From Ramlibacter sp. (lineage in GTDB: Bacteria > Pseudomonadota > Gammaproteobacteria > Burkholderiales > Burkholderiaceae_C): a DNA stretch of 64,000 nt. Position numbers and translations under genes: made by a program. Below are positions 49,941 through 59,165 of this stretch, in pieces; positions within the stretch are counted from its first letter, which is position 1; every line of letters begins with the position of its first letter. Location of the stretch: contig JAHBZN010000002.1 in NCBI GenBank assembly GCA_019635415.1, positions 620,001 to 684,000 of the forward strand. The letters are read 5' to 3'. The notes below the pieces were generated by a model, which was not told the origin of the DNA, ran no database searches, and worked only from the letters and a program-made list of their open reading frames with translations.

Positions 49941-50612
49941 ATGTCACTCCGAACCATCGAACTGGAAACGGGCGCCAACCCACGCGCCAGCATCGTGCTC
50001 ATGCACGGCCTGGGCGCTGACGGCAGCGATTTCGTTCCGATCGCCCATGAACTGAAACTGGCCCCTGTGGGGCCAGTTCGCTTTGTATTCCCCAACGCGC
50101 CCGTGATCCCCGTGACCATCAACGGCGGCCATGCCATGCCGGCCTGGTACGACATTCTGGGGATCGACCTGGCCCGCAGGGAGGACGAAGCGGGACTGCG
50201 CCGCTCGCAGGCGGCCATTGAAGAGGTGCTGGCGCGCGAGGTGTCGCGCGGCATTCCCGCGCACCGCATCGTGCTGGCGGGCTTCTCGCAAGGCTGCGCG
50301 ATGGCGCTGATGACCGGGCTGCGGCACGCGCAGCGCCTGGCCGGCATTGCGGGCCTGTCGGGCTATCTGCCACTGGCGGGCACCACAGGCGCTGAAAGAC
50401 ACGCCGCCAACGCGGACACCCCTGTGTTCCTGGCTCACGGCCAGATGGACGACGTGGTGGTGATCAGTCGCGCAACGCAGTCACGCGATGCGCTCCAGGC
50501 GCTCGGCTACGACGTGCAATGGCACGATTACCCGATGCCGCATTCGGTGTGCCTGGAAGAGATCGCCGACCTGAATCACTGGCTGCTGCGCGTGCTGCAG
50601 CCAGCCGCCTGA
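49941..50612 (+). CDS. Carboxylesterase/phospholipase-family alpha/beta hydrolase
   Basis: 223 aa. VLMHGLGADGSDFVPIAHEL (oxyanion-hole region), catalytic Ser in LAGFSQGCAMAL (GFSQG, ~114), Asp in VFLAHGQMDDVV (~170) and His in YPMPHSVCLEEI (~200). Resembles carboxylesterase 2 (EstB) and dienelactone-type hydrolases acting on short acyl esters. Convergent with the next gene. Confidence 0.9.
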   Translation: MSLRTIELETGANPRASIVLMHGLGADGSDFVPIAHELKLAPVGPVRFVFPNAPVIPVTINGGHAMPAWYDILGIDLARREDEAGLRRSQAAIEEVLAREVSRGIPAHRIVLAGFSQGCAMALMTGLRHAQRLAGIAGLSGYLPLAGTTGAERHAANADTPVFLAHGQMDDVVVISRATQSRDALQALGYDVQWHDYPMPHSVCLEEIADLNHWLLRVLQPAA

Positions 50613-50625
50613 ACCGCGCGGCGAT

Positions 50626-51324
50626 TCAGAGCCGCGCAGGCTCGGTCGCGGCAAATCCGCCGGAGGGAACGTGGGCGTCGGCCGCGCCGCGCTGGGCGAA
50701 TTCGGCATCCCCCGTCATGAACAGGCGGTTGAGTTCCGCCAGGTCGTCGGCGGTCTCGGGGTCCAGCGTGGAGACCTCCATGCCCCTGGGCACCTTCAGC
50801 GCCGGGGCTGGTGCTGGCGCGGGGACAGGAGCGGGCACGACCACGGGTGCTGGCGCCGGAGCCGTCGCAGCGGGGGGCACGGGCGCGGCATCGGCCGGAG
50901 CCGTCCAGATCGTGGGGGGAGGCATGGCCGGGCAGCCGGATTCGTCATTGAGCGCGAATTGCCAGGAGATGCCCATGAACCAGTTCATGGCCAGCGGGTC
51001 GAACAGCCCGATGCGCTGAAGCAGTGCGTTCTGGAAGGCCACCCCGTGGGTCAGCAGCCGCGTGTCCCAGTGGTGGACCCGCAGGCGCAGGTGCATGCCC
51101 GGTTCGCTGTTGCGGCGGGTCATGACAAAAGGTTCACCGGTGATCCAGGCCGTGGGGATGCCGTGCTTGACCAGCGTGTCGCGCAGCACCACGCGGACCA
51201 GTTCTCGCCGTGTCGAGGTCTGGCTGGCGGCAGGCATCATCGACACGGGACTGGCCCGGAATTGGGTCGACGCGGGCGCCGAGGGCGGCCGGGCCGACTT
51301 GAAAATGCTGGTCAAAAAGCTCAT
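50626..51324 (-). CDS. Conserved hypothetical protein with PAPAP linker
   Basis: 232 aa. The N-terminal ~130 residues have TRRELVRVVLRDTLVKHGIP TAWI, RLRVHHWDTRLLTHGVAFQN and SWQFALNDESGCPAMP; a proline/alanine-rich linker (~140-175) precedes an acidic C-terminus. No known domain. Burkholderiales-type hypothetical; role unknown. Confidence 0.62.
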   Translation of the reverse strand: MSFLTSIFKSARPPSAPASTQFRASPVSMMPAASQTSTRRELVRVVLRDTLVKHGIPTAWITGEPFVMTRRNSEPGMHLRLRVHHWDTRLLTHGVAFQNALLQRIGLFDPLAMNWFMGISWQFALNDESGCPAMPPPTIWTAPADAAPVPPAATAPAPAPVVVPAPVPAPAPAPALKVPRGMEVSTLDPETADDLAELNRLFMTGDAEFAQRGAADAHVPSGGFAATEPARL

Positions 51325-51441
51325 GAAGGCAGGCCTCCGAAGACCCGTGGCAGCCGCCCTCCCACGAACCGGGTGGTGCGGACCATCCCGTAGCGTAACA
51401 AAATGTCACGTGTAACGCCACGCCCTTGTGGCGTGCTGGCC

Positions 51442-52686
51442 TCAGGCGTTCGGTCCGGCGCCAGGGGAGCTGCGGCGCGGCATGCCGAATACAAACAGCA
51501 GCACGGCCACGCCCAGGGTCAACAGCCCCTGCAGCGCAAAGGCTCCGGAGAAGCCGCCGCCATGCGAGGCGATCAGGCCGAACAGCGGCGCGCCCATGAT
51601 CACGCCGAGAAACGTGCAGGCCAGCGTGCCGGAGGTGGCCTTGCCCGCCTCGCCCGGCGGCGCCTGGCGTGCCACTTCGGCGAGGTACACGCCATTCCAG
51701 CCGCTCGCGGTGGCGCCGAACACGAACATCAGCGAGGCCAGCGCGAACGTGGGCGGCACCAGGTGCCAGAACGACAGGCCGCCCGCCGTGAACGACGCGG
51801 CCGACACCACGAGCGCCAGCGTGGCCAGCATCACCAGCGGGCGCACCAGCCGGTCGCTGAGCCAGCCCCACACGATGCGGCCCATCACGCCGCCCATTTG
51901 CGACAGGCCCAGTATCGATCCCGCCAGCAGGGCCGTCATGGCCATTTCGGACGTGAGGTAGCTCACCAGGTAGCTGGTGAGCGAGATCTGGATGCCCGAC
52001 AGCACGAACGACACGGCCGCCAGGACCCGCAGTGGCCGGTATCTGAAGATCACGGCCAGCGGCTCGAGCAACTGCATCAGGAAGGTCCGCAGGGACAGTT
52101 GCAGCGTCGGCGCCGGGTGCGGCGGCGTGATGGCATGGGCATCGAGCTGTGCGCGGATCGGCGTGGCCGAGGCCGCCACGACCACGCAGCCCAGCGCCAG
52201 GGTCAGCAGGGTCCAGTGCCAGTTGGTCGCGGCGGCCAGCGGCGGGATGCAGAAGCCGCTGAGCGCCACCCCCAGCGGCACGCCGGTCTGCTTGATGGAG
52301 AACACCAGGTTGCGCTGGTGCTCGGGCGTGGTGCGGATCAGTACGTGCGAGCTGGCCGGTGTGATGGGCCCGTAGGCCAGTCCGATGAGCAGGCCGGCCA
52401 GCGGCAGCACAGCAGGCACCAGTGCCGCCAGTGCCAGGCCCGCGGCCGACAGCAGCAAGGCCACCTGGCTGCTGCGGATGGCGCCCCAGCGGTCCACCAG
52501 CGAGCCGGCCGAGAGACTGCCGATCACCGCACCGCAATAGGCCACGAGCACGAACGCACCGATGCCCGCAGTGGTCAGGCGCGGCGTGCCGGGTTCGACC
52601 GGCACCAGGACGGGGACCGCCATCAGGGCCAGGGCACTGAAGGCCTGGATCAGCAGCGTAACAACCAGCGGCAGGAAAGATCTCAT
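51442..52686 (-). CDS. Major facilitator superfamily transporter
   Basis: 414 aa, about twelve hydrophobic segments. The loop after helix 2 reads GSLVDRWGAIRSSQVA, the MFS signature, and the central loop precedes FRYRPLRVLAAVSFVLSGIQ. Substrate unknown. ATG at 52686 overlaps the TerB-like stop (ATGA). A CACGCCACAAGGGCGTGGCG hairpin (about 51415-51434) follows, without a U-tract. Confidence 0.88.
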   Translation of the reverse strand: MRSFLPLVVTLLIQAFSALALMAVPVLVPVEPGTPRLTTAGIGAFVLVAYCGAVIGSLSAGSLVDRWGAIRSSQVALLLSAAGLALAALVPAVLPLAGLLIGLAYGPITPASSHVLIRTTPEHQRNLVFSIKQTGVPLGVALSGFCIPPLAAATNWHWTLLTLALGCVVVAASATPIRAQLDAHAITPPHPAPTLQLSLRTFLMQLLEPLAVIFRYRPLRVLAAVSFVLSGIQISLTSYLVSYLTSEMAMTALLAGSILGLSQMGGVMGRIVWGWLSDRLVRPLVMLATLALVVSAASFTAGGLSFWHLVPPTFALASLMFVFGATASGWNGVYLAEVARQAPPGEAGKATSGTLACTFLGVIMGAPLFGLIASHGGGFSGAFALQGLLTLGVAVLLFVFGMPRRSSPGAGPNA

Positions 52687-53156
52687 CCCGGCAGGATACC
52701 GGCTGCTTCCTTGGCACGCATCTTGGCGCCGATGTATTCCCCATGGGTCACATGCAGCAGGCCCGCGATCTTGCTGATCACATGGTTCTCGTTCGCGTCG
52801 AGGTGGTCGTCGGCGTAGGCCACACGCCACATGGCTTCGACCATGGCGATCTTCTGCGGCTGCGTGAGCCGTTCGTTGATGCAGCTGGTGAAGTGGAAGT
52901 AGTCGTTGGCACGCCGGCTTTCCACCTCGGCCTGCGCCACCAGCTGCGCCAGGGCCTCGTCGGGCAGGTGGAACTGTTCGCGCAAGGCGGCCAGCACGGC
53001 TTCGCGCTCGGAAGGCGCGGTGGAAGGTTCCGCCCGCATGACCTCGACCAGCAGCACGGCGGTGGCCAGCCGCAGGGCCTGGTCCTGCGCGGCGGGTGAG
53101 TGGGCGTCATCGGGGCCGGTGAAGGCGTCGAAGAGTTCTTTCAGGGTACTGAGCAT
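52683..53156 (-). CDS. TerB-family protein
   Basis: 157 aa. TerB-like helical domain: LRLATAVLLVEVMRAEPSTA, EREAVLAALREQFHLPDEAL, INERLTQPQKIAMVEAMWRV AYADDHLDANENHVISKIAG. It belongs to the tellurite-resistance TerB superfamily, often metal-binding; role unknown. Overlaps the MFS start (ATGA), so the two genes are coupled. Confidence 0.82.
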   Translation of the reverse strand: MLSTLKELFDAFTGPDDAHSPAAQDQALRLATAVLLVEVMRAEPSTAPSEREAVLAALREQFHLPDEALAQLVAQAEVESRRANDYFHFTSCINERLTQPQKIAMVEAMWRVAYADDHLDANENHVISKIAGLLHVTHGEYIGAKMRAKEAAGILPG

Positions 53157-53220
53157 GGCGAAACGATCGGGGTCTTGTGGGATGGAGCCTGCGGGAACGC
53201 GCTTGGTTCCCGCGCGGGCC

Positions 53221-54594
53221 TCACACCAGGCGCTCGATTTTCTTCTTGCGCCAGACGAACTGGTAATAGCAGGCCTGCAGGGCCAGCATCGACACAAAAG
53301 TGATCGGGTACGACATCCACACCCCGTTGATGCCGAAATGCCGGCTCAGCAGCCAGGCCGAGGGCACCTCGATGGCCGCGATGCAGAAGATCGAGATGCC
53401 GGTGGGCACCAGCACCGAGCCGCTGGCGCGCATCACGCCGCCCAGCGTGGCGGAGAAGCCGAACACCACGCTGCTCCACAGCATGATGTGCAGCAGCGTC
53501 TGCGCCATCTCCACCACGGACTCCTTGGTGATGAAGATGCTGATGAACTGCCGCGAGAACAGGTAGCCCAGCAGCACCAGGCCACCCGTGAGCACGAGAT
53601 TCATCTTGAGCCCGGTGCGCGCGATGGCGCCCAGGCTGTCGGCCTTGCCCCGGCCGATCGCCTGAGCGCCCAGGATCGAGGCGGTGATGGCGATCGACAG
53701 CGCCGGGAACTGCACGTAGTTCACCACCTGGTTGACCGCGCCGTAGGCCGCGGTGGCATCGGAGCCGAAGCCGTTGACCAGCGACAGCAGCACGATCTCG
53801 GCCAGCGAGATGGTGATCATCTGCACCCCCGTGGGCAGGCCGATGCGCATCACCAGCTTGAGGATGGCGGGCTCCAGCCGCAGTGCCTTGAGCAGTTCGC
53901 GGTCCGGCGCCAGCGCATGCCTGACGCGCCGCATGTACCAGGCCAGGAAGCCCAGTGCCGCGATGAACGACACGATGGACGCGGCCGCTGCGCTGGTCAC
54001 GCCCAGCTTCGGCAGGCCCGCCCAACCCCGGATGAAGGCTGGCGTGAGCGCGCACGACACCGCGGTGGACAGCGCCAGCGCATACAGCGGCGTCAGCGTG
54101 TCGCCCACACCCCGCATGAGCTGCGTGAGCAGGATGAACACCAGCAGCCCCGGCATGGCCAGCATCATCACGCGCGCGTAGCTGGTGGCCTCGGGCAGGA
54201 TGTCGGCGGGCGTGCCGAGCGCGCGCAGCAACGCATCGGTGAACGTGCCGCCAAACAGCGCCACGCCCAGCCCCAGCAGCAGGCCCAGGGCCAGCGCCGT
54301 GCCGGCGATGGACTTGACCTTTTGCGGTTCGCGCGCGCCCCAGGCCTGGCCGATCAGCACCGAGGCCCCGGCCCCGATGCCGATCACCAGCGCGATGAAA
54401 AAGAAGATGACCGGGAACATGCCGGCCACCGCGGCCAGCGCGCGGGTGCCCAGCATCTGGCCGATGAACACGCCGTTCAGCGTGCCCGACAGGCCTTGCA
54501 GGATGTTCGACAGCACCATGGGGCCGAGGAACATGAGGAATACGCGCCACAGCGGGCGCGCAGGGAGTGACAGCGGGTTGGCGTTGGCAGTCAT
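53221..54594 (-). CDS. MATE-family multidrug efflux transporter
   Basis: 457 aa, twelve hydrophobic segments. LSNILQGLSGTLNGVFIGQM LGTRALAAVAG and GIGAGASVLIGQAWGARE are typical of the N half, GLPTGVQMITISLAEIVLLS of the C half. Expels cationic drugs using Na+ or H+. Ribosome site AGGAAAAC before the ATG. Ends with a basic KKKIERLV. Confidence 0.92.
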   Translation of the reverse strand: MTANANPLSLPARPLWRVFLMFLGPMVLSNILQGLSGTLNGVFIGQMLGTRALAAVAGMFPVIFFFIALVIGIGAGASVLIGQAWGAREPQKVKSIAGTALALGLLLGLGVALFGGTFTDALLRALGTPADILPEATSYARVMMLAMPGLLVFILLTQLMRGVGDTLTPLYALALSTAVSCALTPAFIRGWAGLPKLGVTSAAAASIVSFIAALGFLAWYMRRVRHALAPDRELLKALRLEPAILKLVMRIGLPTGVQMITISLAEIVLLSLVNGFGSDATAAYGAVNQVVNYVQFPALSIAITASILGAQAIGRGKADSLGAIARTGLKMNLVLTGGLVLLGYLFSRQFISIFITKESVVEMAQTLLHIMLWSSVVFGFSATLGGVMRASGSVLVPTGISIFCIAAIEVPSAWLLSRHFGINGVWMSYPITFVSMLALQACYYQFVWRKKKIERLV

Positions 54595-54649
54595 GTTTTC
54601 CTGTTGGAGTGGTTATGGGAAACGGTTCGGATCGTGGGGATGCGGTGGC

Positions 54650-55309
54650 TCAGGACGAGTCGTTGGCGAATGCGCCCTGCGCCAGTTGCCGGGCGTAGTG
54701 GCGCACGTCCTCCGGCCAACCGGCCGTGAGCGCGTCAAAGGCGTCGGCCTGGCGTGCGTACAGCGCGCGCAGTGCCTCCTCGTAGCCGGGCAGGTTGCCC
54801 GCCACGGGGCCCATGAAGCGGTAGCAGCGTTCCTGCGCGGCGCGCAACTGGTCGCGGGGCGTGCCCTGGCGCTGGGCTTCGTTGACCAGCTTGCGCAAAG
54901 TCACCGAAGCTCCGCCCGGCTGGCGGGCCAGCCAGTCCCAGTGCCGCGGCAGGAGTGTGATCTCGCGGGCCACCACGCCCAGCCGGGGCCGGCCACGCCC
55001 GCGCGGTGCGGGCGGTGCGTCGTCAGAGCCGGCCTCGGGCGAGGTGGCGGCCGGGGTGGAGGCGGCCACCTCGTTCAGGGCGCGGGCGACCGCGTCCTCG
55101 GGGGTGCCGCGCAGGTCCAGCTCGAGGGTGCGGCCGGTGCCATCGTCAAACACCAGCGGGGTCGGCTCGTCGGGCCGCTCGCGCGTGCTGGCGGCGACCG
55201 CGCGCACCACGTCGGGCAGCTGGCCGGCAGCGATCCGGCGCGTGCCGGCGAAGGCGGTATACGACGAAGCACCAGACGGGCTGGGCAGAACGGGGGCGGC
55301 TGAACTCAT
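54650..55309 (-). CDS. DUF2239 family protein
   Basis: 219 aa. Recognised from SSYTAFAGTRRIAAGQLPDV, PLVFDDGTGRTLELDLRG and VVAREITLLPRHWDWLARQP GGASVTLRKLVNEA. The central region is basic and Pro/Ala-rich. The function is unknown; the RHWDWL region may be DNA-contacting. Good promoter upstream (TTGACG-N18-TATTAT). Confidence 0.85.
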   Translation of the reverse strand: MSSAAPVLPSPSGASSYTAFAGTRRIAAGQLPDVVRAVAASTRERPDEPTPLVFDDGTGRTLELDLRGTPEDAVARALNEVAASTPAATSPEAGSDDAPPAPRGRGRPRLGVVAREITLLPRHWDWLARQPGGASVTLRKLVNEAQRQGTPRDQLRAAQERCYRFMGPVAGNLPGYEEALRALYARQADAFDALTAGWPEDVRHYARQLAQGAFANDSS

Positions 55310-55317
55310 GGCCGCGA

Positions 55318-55347
55318 ATAATACCCGGAATTAAATTAAACCGTCAA
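55318..55347 (-). promoter_or_regulatory. Promoter and inverted repeat before the DUF2239 gene
   Basis: On the minus strand TTGACG (55347-55342), 18 bp, TATTAT (55323-55318). AATACCCGG at the -10 side and CCGGGTAAT about 25 bp upstream are an inverted repeat (8 of 9 positions), so a regulator might bracket the promoter. Confidence 0.5.
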
Positions 55348-55389
55348 TATGCCCGGGTAATATTTTTTTGCACTAGAGAAGCCTCCGTC

Positions 55390-56376
55390 TCAGGCGGGCC
55401 GGGTCGCGCGCATGCTTTCGATCTGTGCCTTGAGCCGCAGGATTTCCCGGCGGGCGTTGATGCGCTCGGTGTCGTCGCGGATGCCCAGCGTCAGGCCCAG
55501 CTCGGACGCACTGAACTTCATGTGCACCCAGATGCCCAGTGGCGGGTAGAACTTTTCAAACTCGATCGCCACGCCATCGCGGATGGCGTTCTGGCATTTC
55601 TCCAGAAAGCGGCCGGCCGCGGTCTCGGGGAATTCGACCAGCAGGCTGCGGCCGATCAGCTCGTTGCGATCGCGCCGCAGGATGCGCTCGGCCTCGGGGT
55701 TAACGTAGACGAAGCACCATTCGTCGTCGAGCAGGATGAAGCCGTCGGGCAGGCTTTCCAGGGTCTGCGTGAGGCGCTCGGCCGTGCGGCGGGCCTCGTC
55801 GGCCACCGCGCGGAACTTGCTCACGTCCTGAATGGCGCCGCGCACGTGTGTCACGCGGCCCGTGGCATCGCGCTCGGCTTCGCCGATGGCACGGATCCAC
55901 AGCTCGTTGCCCTTGGCGGTGACGAGCTGCAACTCCAGGTCGAACGGTTCACCGCGCTTGGCGCAGGCGTCAAACGCGGCAATCAGCAGCTCCTGCGACG
56001 CGGGGGTGTAGAACTCCAGCGCTTCCTCGGCGTTGGGCTCATAGTCGGCCGGCACCTCGTGGATGGCCTTGACCTCATCGGACCAGACCCAGTGCGTGCC
56101 CGCCAGCTCCACGCCCCAGGCGCCCAGGCGCCCGGCCGCGGCGGCCATGCGCAGCAGGGCCTGGGTTTCGCGCACCTGTTGCTCGGTCATCCAGGAGTCG
56201 GTGGCCTGGCCGTTGGCCCCGAGGTAGCCGCGGTAGGTCACGCCGGACGTCCAGAAGGAGCCCTCGGCGGAATCGCTGCCGGCGTCGCGGCGGCGCCAGA
56301 GCCGGCGCCATGCCGCAGCCACCTCGTCGCCGATGCCGGTGACATCTTTGGCCTGCAAGGCGTGGGCGTGAGTCAT
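55390..56376 (-). CDS. PAS-domain signalling protein without output domain
   Basis: 328 aa. At least two PAS domains: GAWGVELAGTHWVWSDEVKA IHEV with PAC ELQLVTAKGNELWIRAIGEA ERDATGRVTHVRGAIQDVS (~90-205), and SLPDGFILLDDEWCFVYVNP EAERILRRDRNELIG (~230-300). A coiled coil joins them. No kinase, GGDEF, EAL or DNA-binding domain follows, so it may be a partner that signals through interaction. Start chosen from a GAGGA ribosome site before the ATG at 56376. Confidence 0.8.
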   Translation of the reverse strand: MTHAHALQAKDVTGIGDEVAAAWRRLWRRRDAGSDSAEGSFWTSGVTYRGYLGANGQATDSWMTEQQVRETQALLRMAAAAGRLGAWGVELAGTHWVWSDEVKAIHEVPADYEPNAEEALEFYTPASQELLIAAFDACAKRGEPFDLELQLVTAKGNELWIRAIGEAERDATGRVTHVRGAIQDVSKFRAVADEARRTAERLTQTLESLPDGFILLDDEWCFVYVNPEAERILRRDRNELIGRSLLVEFPETAAGRFLEKCQNAIRDGVAIEFEKFYPPLGIWVHMKFSASELGLTLGIRDDTERINARREILRLKAQIESMRATRPA

Positions 56377-56560
56377 GGGTTTTCCTCGCATGGTCTGTTG
56401 GATTCTGCTGGAGCCCTTGAGGCGCGCATAAGCCGTGCCACATTTGTGTGCAAATGTCACATCGGGCGGTGAAACGCGGCCATCGGCCGACCGCTCGAAC
56501 CCGAATGAATACCCAAGTCCTATGCCGGTGGGGCGACGGGCCAACCGCAGGCCGCAGCGT

Positions 56561-57271
56561 TCAGACGGGCGGCGGCCAGGTCAGGCGCGCAAAGCAGGCG
56601 CTGCTGGAGCCGTCGTTGAATGGCGCCGCCTGCAGCAACGCCTGCAGGGCGGCGGGCCGTTCGATCGGGGCCCACTCGCCGGCCGAGCCATGCTGCAGCA
56701 GGCACCACTGCAGCCCATTTGGTGCGGCGCGCACCGAAATCCAGCTCTCGTGGTCCTCTTGCGTGAGCGTGAGGCACCAACCCGGGGCAAAACGGTCCAG
56801 CACGGCCGGCACCGCCGTGGCAGCAAGCCCCGGCGAGAGGATGCACGGGGCCTCGATCGCGTCCCCCGACCGGCGCCATGGACCAAAAGCCACGCCCGGC
56901 ACGCGCAGGCTGCACGCCACCACGGGCCGCATGTCTGCCGCAGGCGGGAGCAGGGCGAGGATCAGCGCATCGGTGCCGCTGAACTGGCGCACCACGCGCT
57001 GCTGTGAACCGGCCCACTCGCACAACCGCGGCGAACCGATGGCGATGTCGCTGTAGCCCACGGCGTTGCCGTCGCGCCGGCCGATCCACAGCGCCGACGG
57101 AAACTGCGCGGCCATCGCCGCGCCGTACAGCTCGCCGGGGTTCTGCGGGCCATCGAGCCACTGCAGGCCGTAGCGCGTCAGCCCCGGCTCGACGCCGGGC
57201 AGCAGACGCTGGCAGTCTTCAGGCAGCCACGGGTGGGTGGCCATGATTTCAGCAACGCGCTCAGGTGACAT
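56561..57271 (-). CDS. Hypothetical protein
   Basis: 236 aa, no domain recognised. Segments such as VEPGLTRYGLQWLDGPQNPG, VPAVLDRFAPGWCLTLTQED HESWISVRA and QWCLLQHGSAGEWAP suggest a soluble alpha/beta fold. The 165 bases between it and the EamA gene stop hold only repeat F. Function unknown. Confidence 0.55.
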   Translation of the reverse strand: MSPERVAEIMATHPWLPEDCQRLLPGVEPGLTRYGLQWLDGPQNPGELYGAAMAAQFPSALWIGRRDGNAVGYSDIAIGSPRLCEWAGSQQRVVRQFSGTDALILALLPPAADMRPVVACSLRVPGVAFGPWRRSGDAIEAPCILSPGLAATAVPAVLDRFAPGWCLTLTQEDHESWISVRAAPNGLQWCLLQHGSAGEWAPIERPAALQALLQAAPFNDGSSSACFARLTWPPPV

Positions 57272-57402
57272 GAACCCTCCGGCGGCGAGTGGGCTTGTGC
57301 CGCACCATCATGCTCCTGGCGGAGGGCGGTGTCGAGAGCCACGGCCCCGGGTCCGCTGCAGCGCCGGGCGGCGCCATCAAGACCAGCGATTCTTGCCGAA
57401 AA

Positions 57403-57456
57403 CGCCTGCAGCCCTTGCTGCGTGGCCACTTTGCGCTATGAAAAAAGGAGCGAAAC
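57403..57456 (+). repeat. Dispersed repeat, copy F
   Basis: CGCCTGCAGCCCTTGCTGCG, TGGCCACTTTGCGCTATG, AAAAAAGGAGCG. The stop and the last residues (VSLLFS) of the EamA gene lie inside it: the minus strand reads TTTCGCTCCTTTTTTCATAG. Confidence 0.75.
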
Positions 57457-58383
57457 CACGCCCGCCAGCACCAGCAGCAGGCCGGCCTGTTCCGCCGGGG
57501 CCAGCTTTTCGCGCAGCAGGCGATGCGAGACGGCGTAGCTGAACACCACCTCCACCATGCCCAGCGTGCGCACGTTGGCGGCCGACGTCAGCGCGAACGC
57601 CGTGAACCACCCGATCGAGGCCAGCGCGCCCGCCGAGCCGGCCAGCACCGAGACACGCCAGGCCGTGGCAATGGCGCGCAGCGACGCCGGCGCGCGCCAG
57701 GCCAGCCAGCCACCGAGCAGCAGGGTCTGAATCGCCTGGGCCCACAGCACCCCCCAGCCGCCCGACAGCCAGGGCGAAACCCCCGGCAACTGCAGCGCTG
57801 CGCCGCGGTAGCCCACGGCCGACAACGCAAAGCCCGCCCCCGAGGCCAGCCCGTACAGCGCAGCCATCCCGGCCCAGGCGCGCACGCCGCCTTCGGGCAC
57901 TGCTGCGGCCTTGCGCGGCAGCGACAGCAGCACCACACCGGCCGTGGCCAGGCCCATGGCCAGCAGCGTGATCCAGCCCGGCAGCTCGCGCAGGAACAGC
58001 GTGGCAAACAACGCGACTTGCAGCGCGTCGGTTTTGGAATACGCCACACCCACCACGAAGTTGCGTTGCTTCATCGCCAGCAGCAGGAACGCCGTGGCGG
58101 CCAGCTGGCTCACCGCGCCCAGCAGCAGCCAGGCAAAGTAGCCCACGTGGAACGCGGGCACAGCGGCCGCCGTGGCCGGCAACGCATGCAGCACGGCGAC
58201 CCAGGCCGCGGCAAACGGCAGGCCGTAGGCAAAGCGCGCCAGCGTGGCGCCCAGCGTGCCGGCCTGGGCCACCAGCGAGCGCTGGGCCGCGTTGCGCGCC
58301 GTCTGCGCCAGAGCCGCCCACAGCACGATGGGCACCCAGGCATAGGCCATAAGCGGCGCGGGTTCGAGCGGCAGGGCGGGCAT
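57436..58383 (-). CDS. EamA/DMT-family permease
   Basis: 315 aa, about ten hydrophobic segments in two EamA-like repeats; SKTDALQVALFATLFLRELP near the middle resembles the family signature. Substrate unknown, often amino acids or small metabolites. Start ambiguous: ATG at 58383 used; MAYAWV at 58350 is equally possible. The stop codon is part of dispersed repeat F, so the C-terminus is formed by repeat sequence. Confidence 0.8.
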   Translation of the reverse strand: MPALPLEPAPLMAYAWVPIVLWAALAQTARNAAQRSLVAQAGTLGATLARFAYGLPFAAAWVAVLHALPATAAAVPAFHVGYFAWLLLGAVSQLAATAFLLLAMKQRNFVVGVAYSKTDALQVALFATLFLRELPGWITLLAMGLATAGVVLLSLPRKAAAVPEGGVRAWAGMAALYGLASGAGFALSAVGYRGAALQLPGVSPWLSGGWGVLWAQAIQTLLLGGWLAWRAPASLRAIATAWRVSVLAGSAGALASIGWFTAFALTSAANVRTLGMVEVVFSYAVSHRLLREKLAPAEQAGLLLVLAGVVSLLFS

Positions 58384-58470
58384 GGCCCCGGTTATACGCA
58401 AAAGGGCAGGGACCGGCCCCGCGCGTTTGGGCATGGCGGGCATGCCCGGATGCAGTGGCCCACGCGGGCC

Positions 58471-59070
58471 TCAGCCGAGGGTGAACACCAGCAGCAGGTT
58501 GTTGGCCGGCATGGCCAGCCGGTGCCGCAGGTGCAGGCCGGCCCGCGCGGCTTCGGCCTGCACGTCCTCGCGGCGGCGCAGGCCCCAGGCGGCATCGCGT
58601 TCGCGCAGGCTCTGGTCGAATGCCAGGTTGCCCGGCGCCGTCGGGACGTCGTCTTCCAGGTAGGGCCCGTAGGTGATGAGCTGGCCGGCCGGCGCGAGGT
58701 GGCGTGCCGCGCCCTGCATCAGCGCCGCGCAGGTGGACCACGGCGCGATGTGCAGCATGTTGGCGCAGTAGATCGCGTCAAAACGGCCCAGCCCCCATTC
58801 GGGCATCAGCACGTCAAGCTGCACGGGCGCGCGCACGTTGGACAGTCCGGCCTGGGCCACGCGCGCCGCCAGCGCGGGCAGTGCGTCGGATGCGGCCTCG
58901 GTGGGTTGCCAGGTCCACCGCGGCAGCGCGGCGGCGAACCACACCACGTGCTGGCCCGTGCCCGAGGCCACCTCCAGCAGCGTGCCTTGCGGCGGCAGCA
59001 GGGTCCGCAACGGGTCGAGGATGGCGTCCTTGTTGCGGTCGGCGGCGGGGCTGAAGGGGAGGTCGGACAT
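58471..59070 (-). CDS. DUF938 SAM-dependent methyltransferase
   Basis: 199 aa. AAADRNKDAILDPLRTLLPP at the N-terminus, SAM site LLEVASGTGQHVVWFAAALP (~32), FDAIYCANMLHIAPWSTCAA (~100) and GQLITYGPYLEDD. A widespread DUF938 enzyme; substrate unknown. Divergent from the cysteine protease gene. Confidence 0.88.
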   Translation of the reverse strand: MSDLPFSPAADRNKDAILDPLRTLLPPQGTLLEVASGTGQHVVWFAAALPRWTWQPTEAASDALPALAARVAQAGLSNVRAPVQLDVLMPEWGLGRFDAIYCANMLHIAPWSTCAALMQGAARHLAPAGQLITYGPYLEDDVPTAPGNLAFDQSLRERDAAWGLRRREDVQAEAARAGLHLRHRLAMPANNLLLVFTLG

Positions 59071-59111
59071 GGCCTGCGTTGTACCACCATCCCCTGGCAA
59101 ATCTGACAGGG

Positions 59112-59140
59112 TTGACCGACCGGCGTGCCCTCGATAGATT
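59112..59140 (+). promoter_or_regulatory. Predicted promoter of the cysteine protease gene
   Basis: TTGACC (59112-59117), exactly 17 bp, TAGATT (59135-59140). Transcript start about 59147, about 20 bases before the ATG with an AGGGAGG ribosome site. Confidence 0.55.
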
Positions 59141-59165
59141 GCCCCGGCAAAGGGAGGCGCGCCGC

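Noticed and set aside
51415..51434. Hairpin ACGCCAC/GTGGCGT as an intrinsic terminator after the MFS gene
   Set aside because: Stem is good but no U-tract follows on the minus strand; kept only as a note under the MFS gene.
51403..52818. Long plus-strand open frame over the MFS gene
   Set aside because: Low-complexity His/Gln/Arg-rich translation typical of an antisense shadow of a membrane protein.
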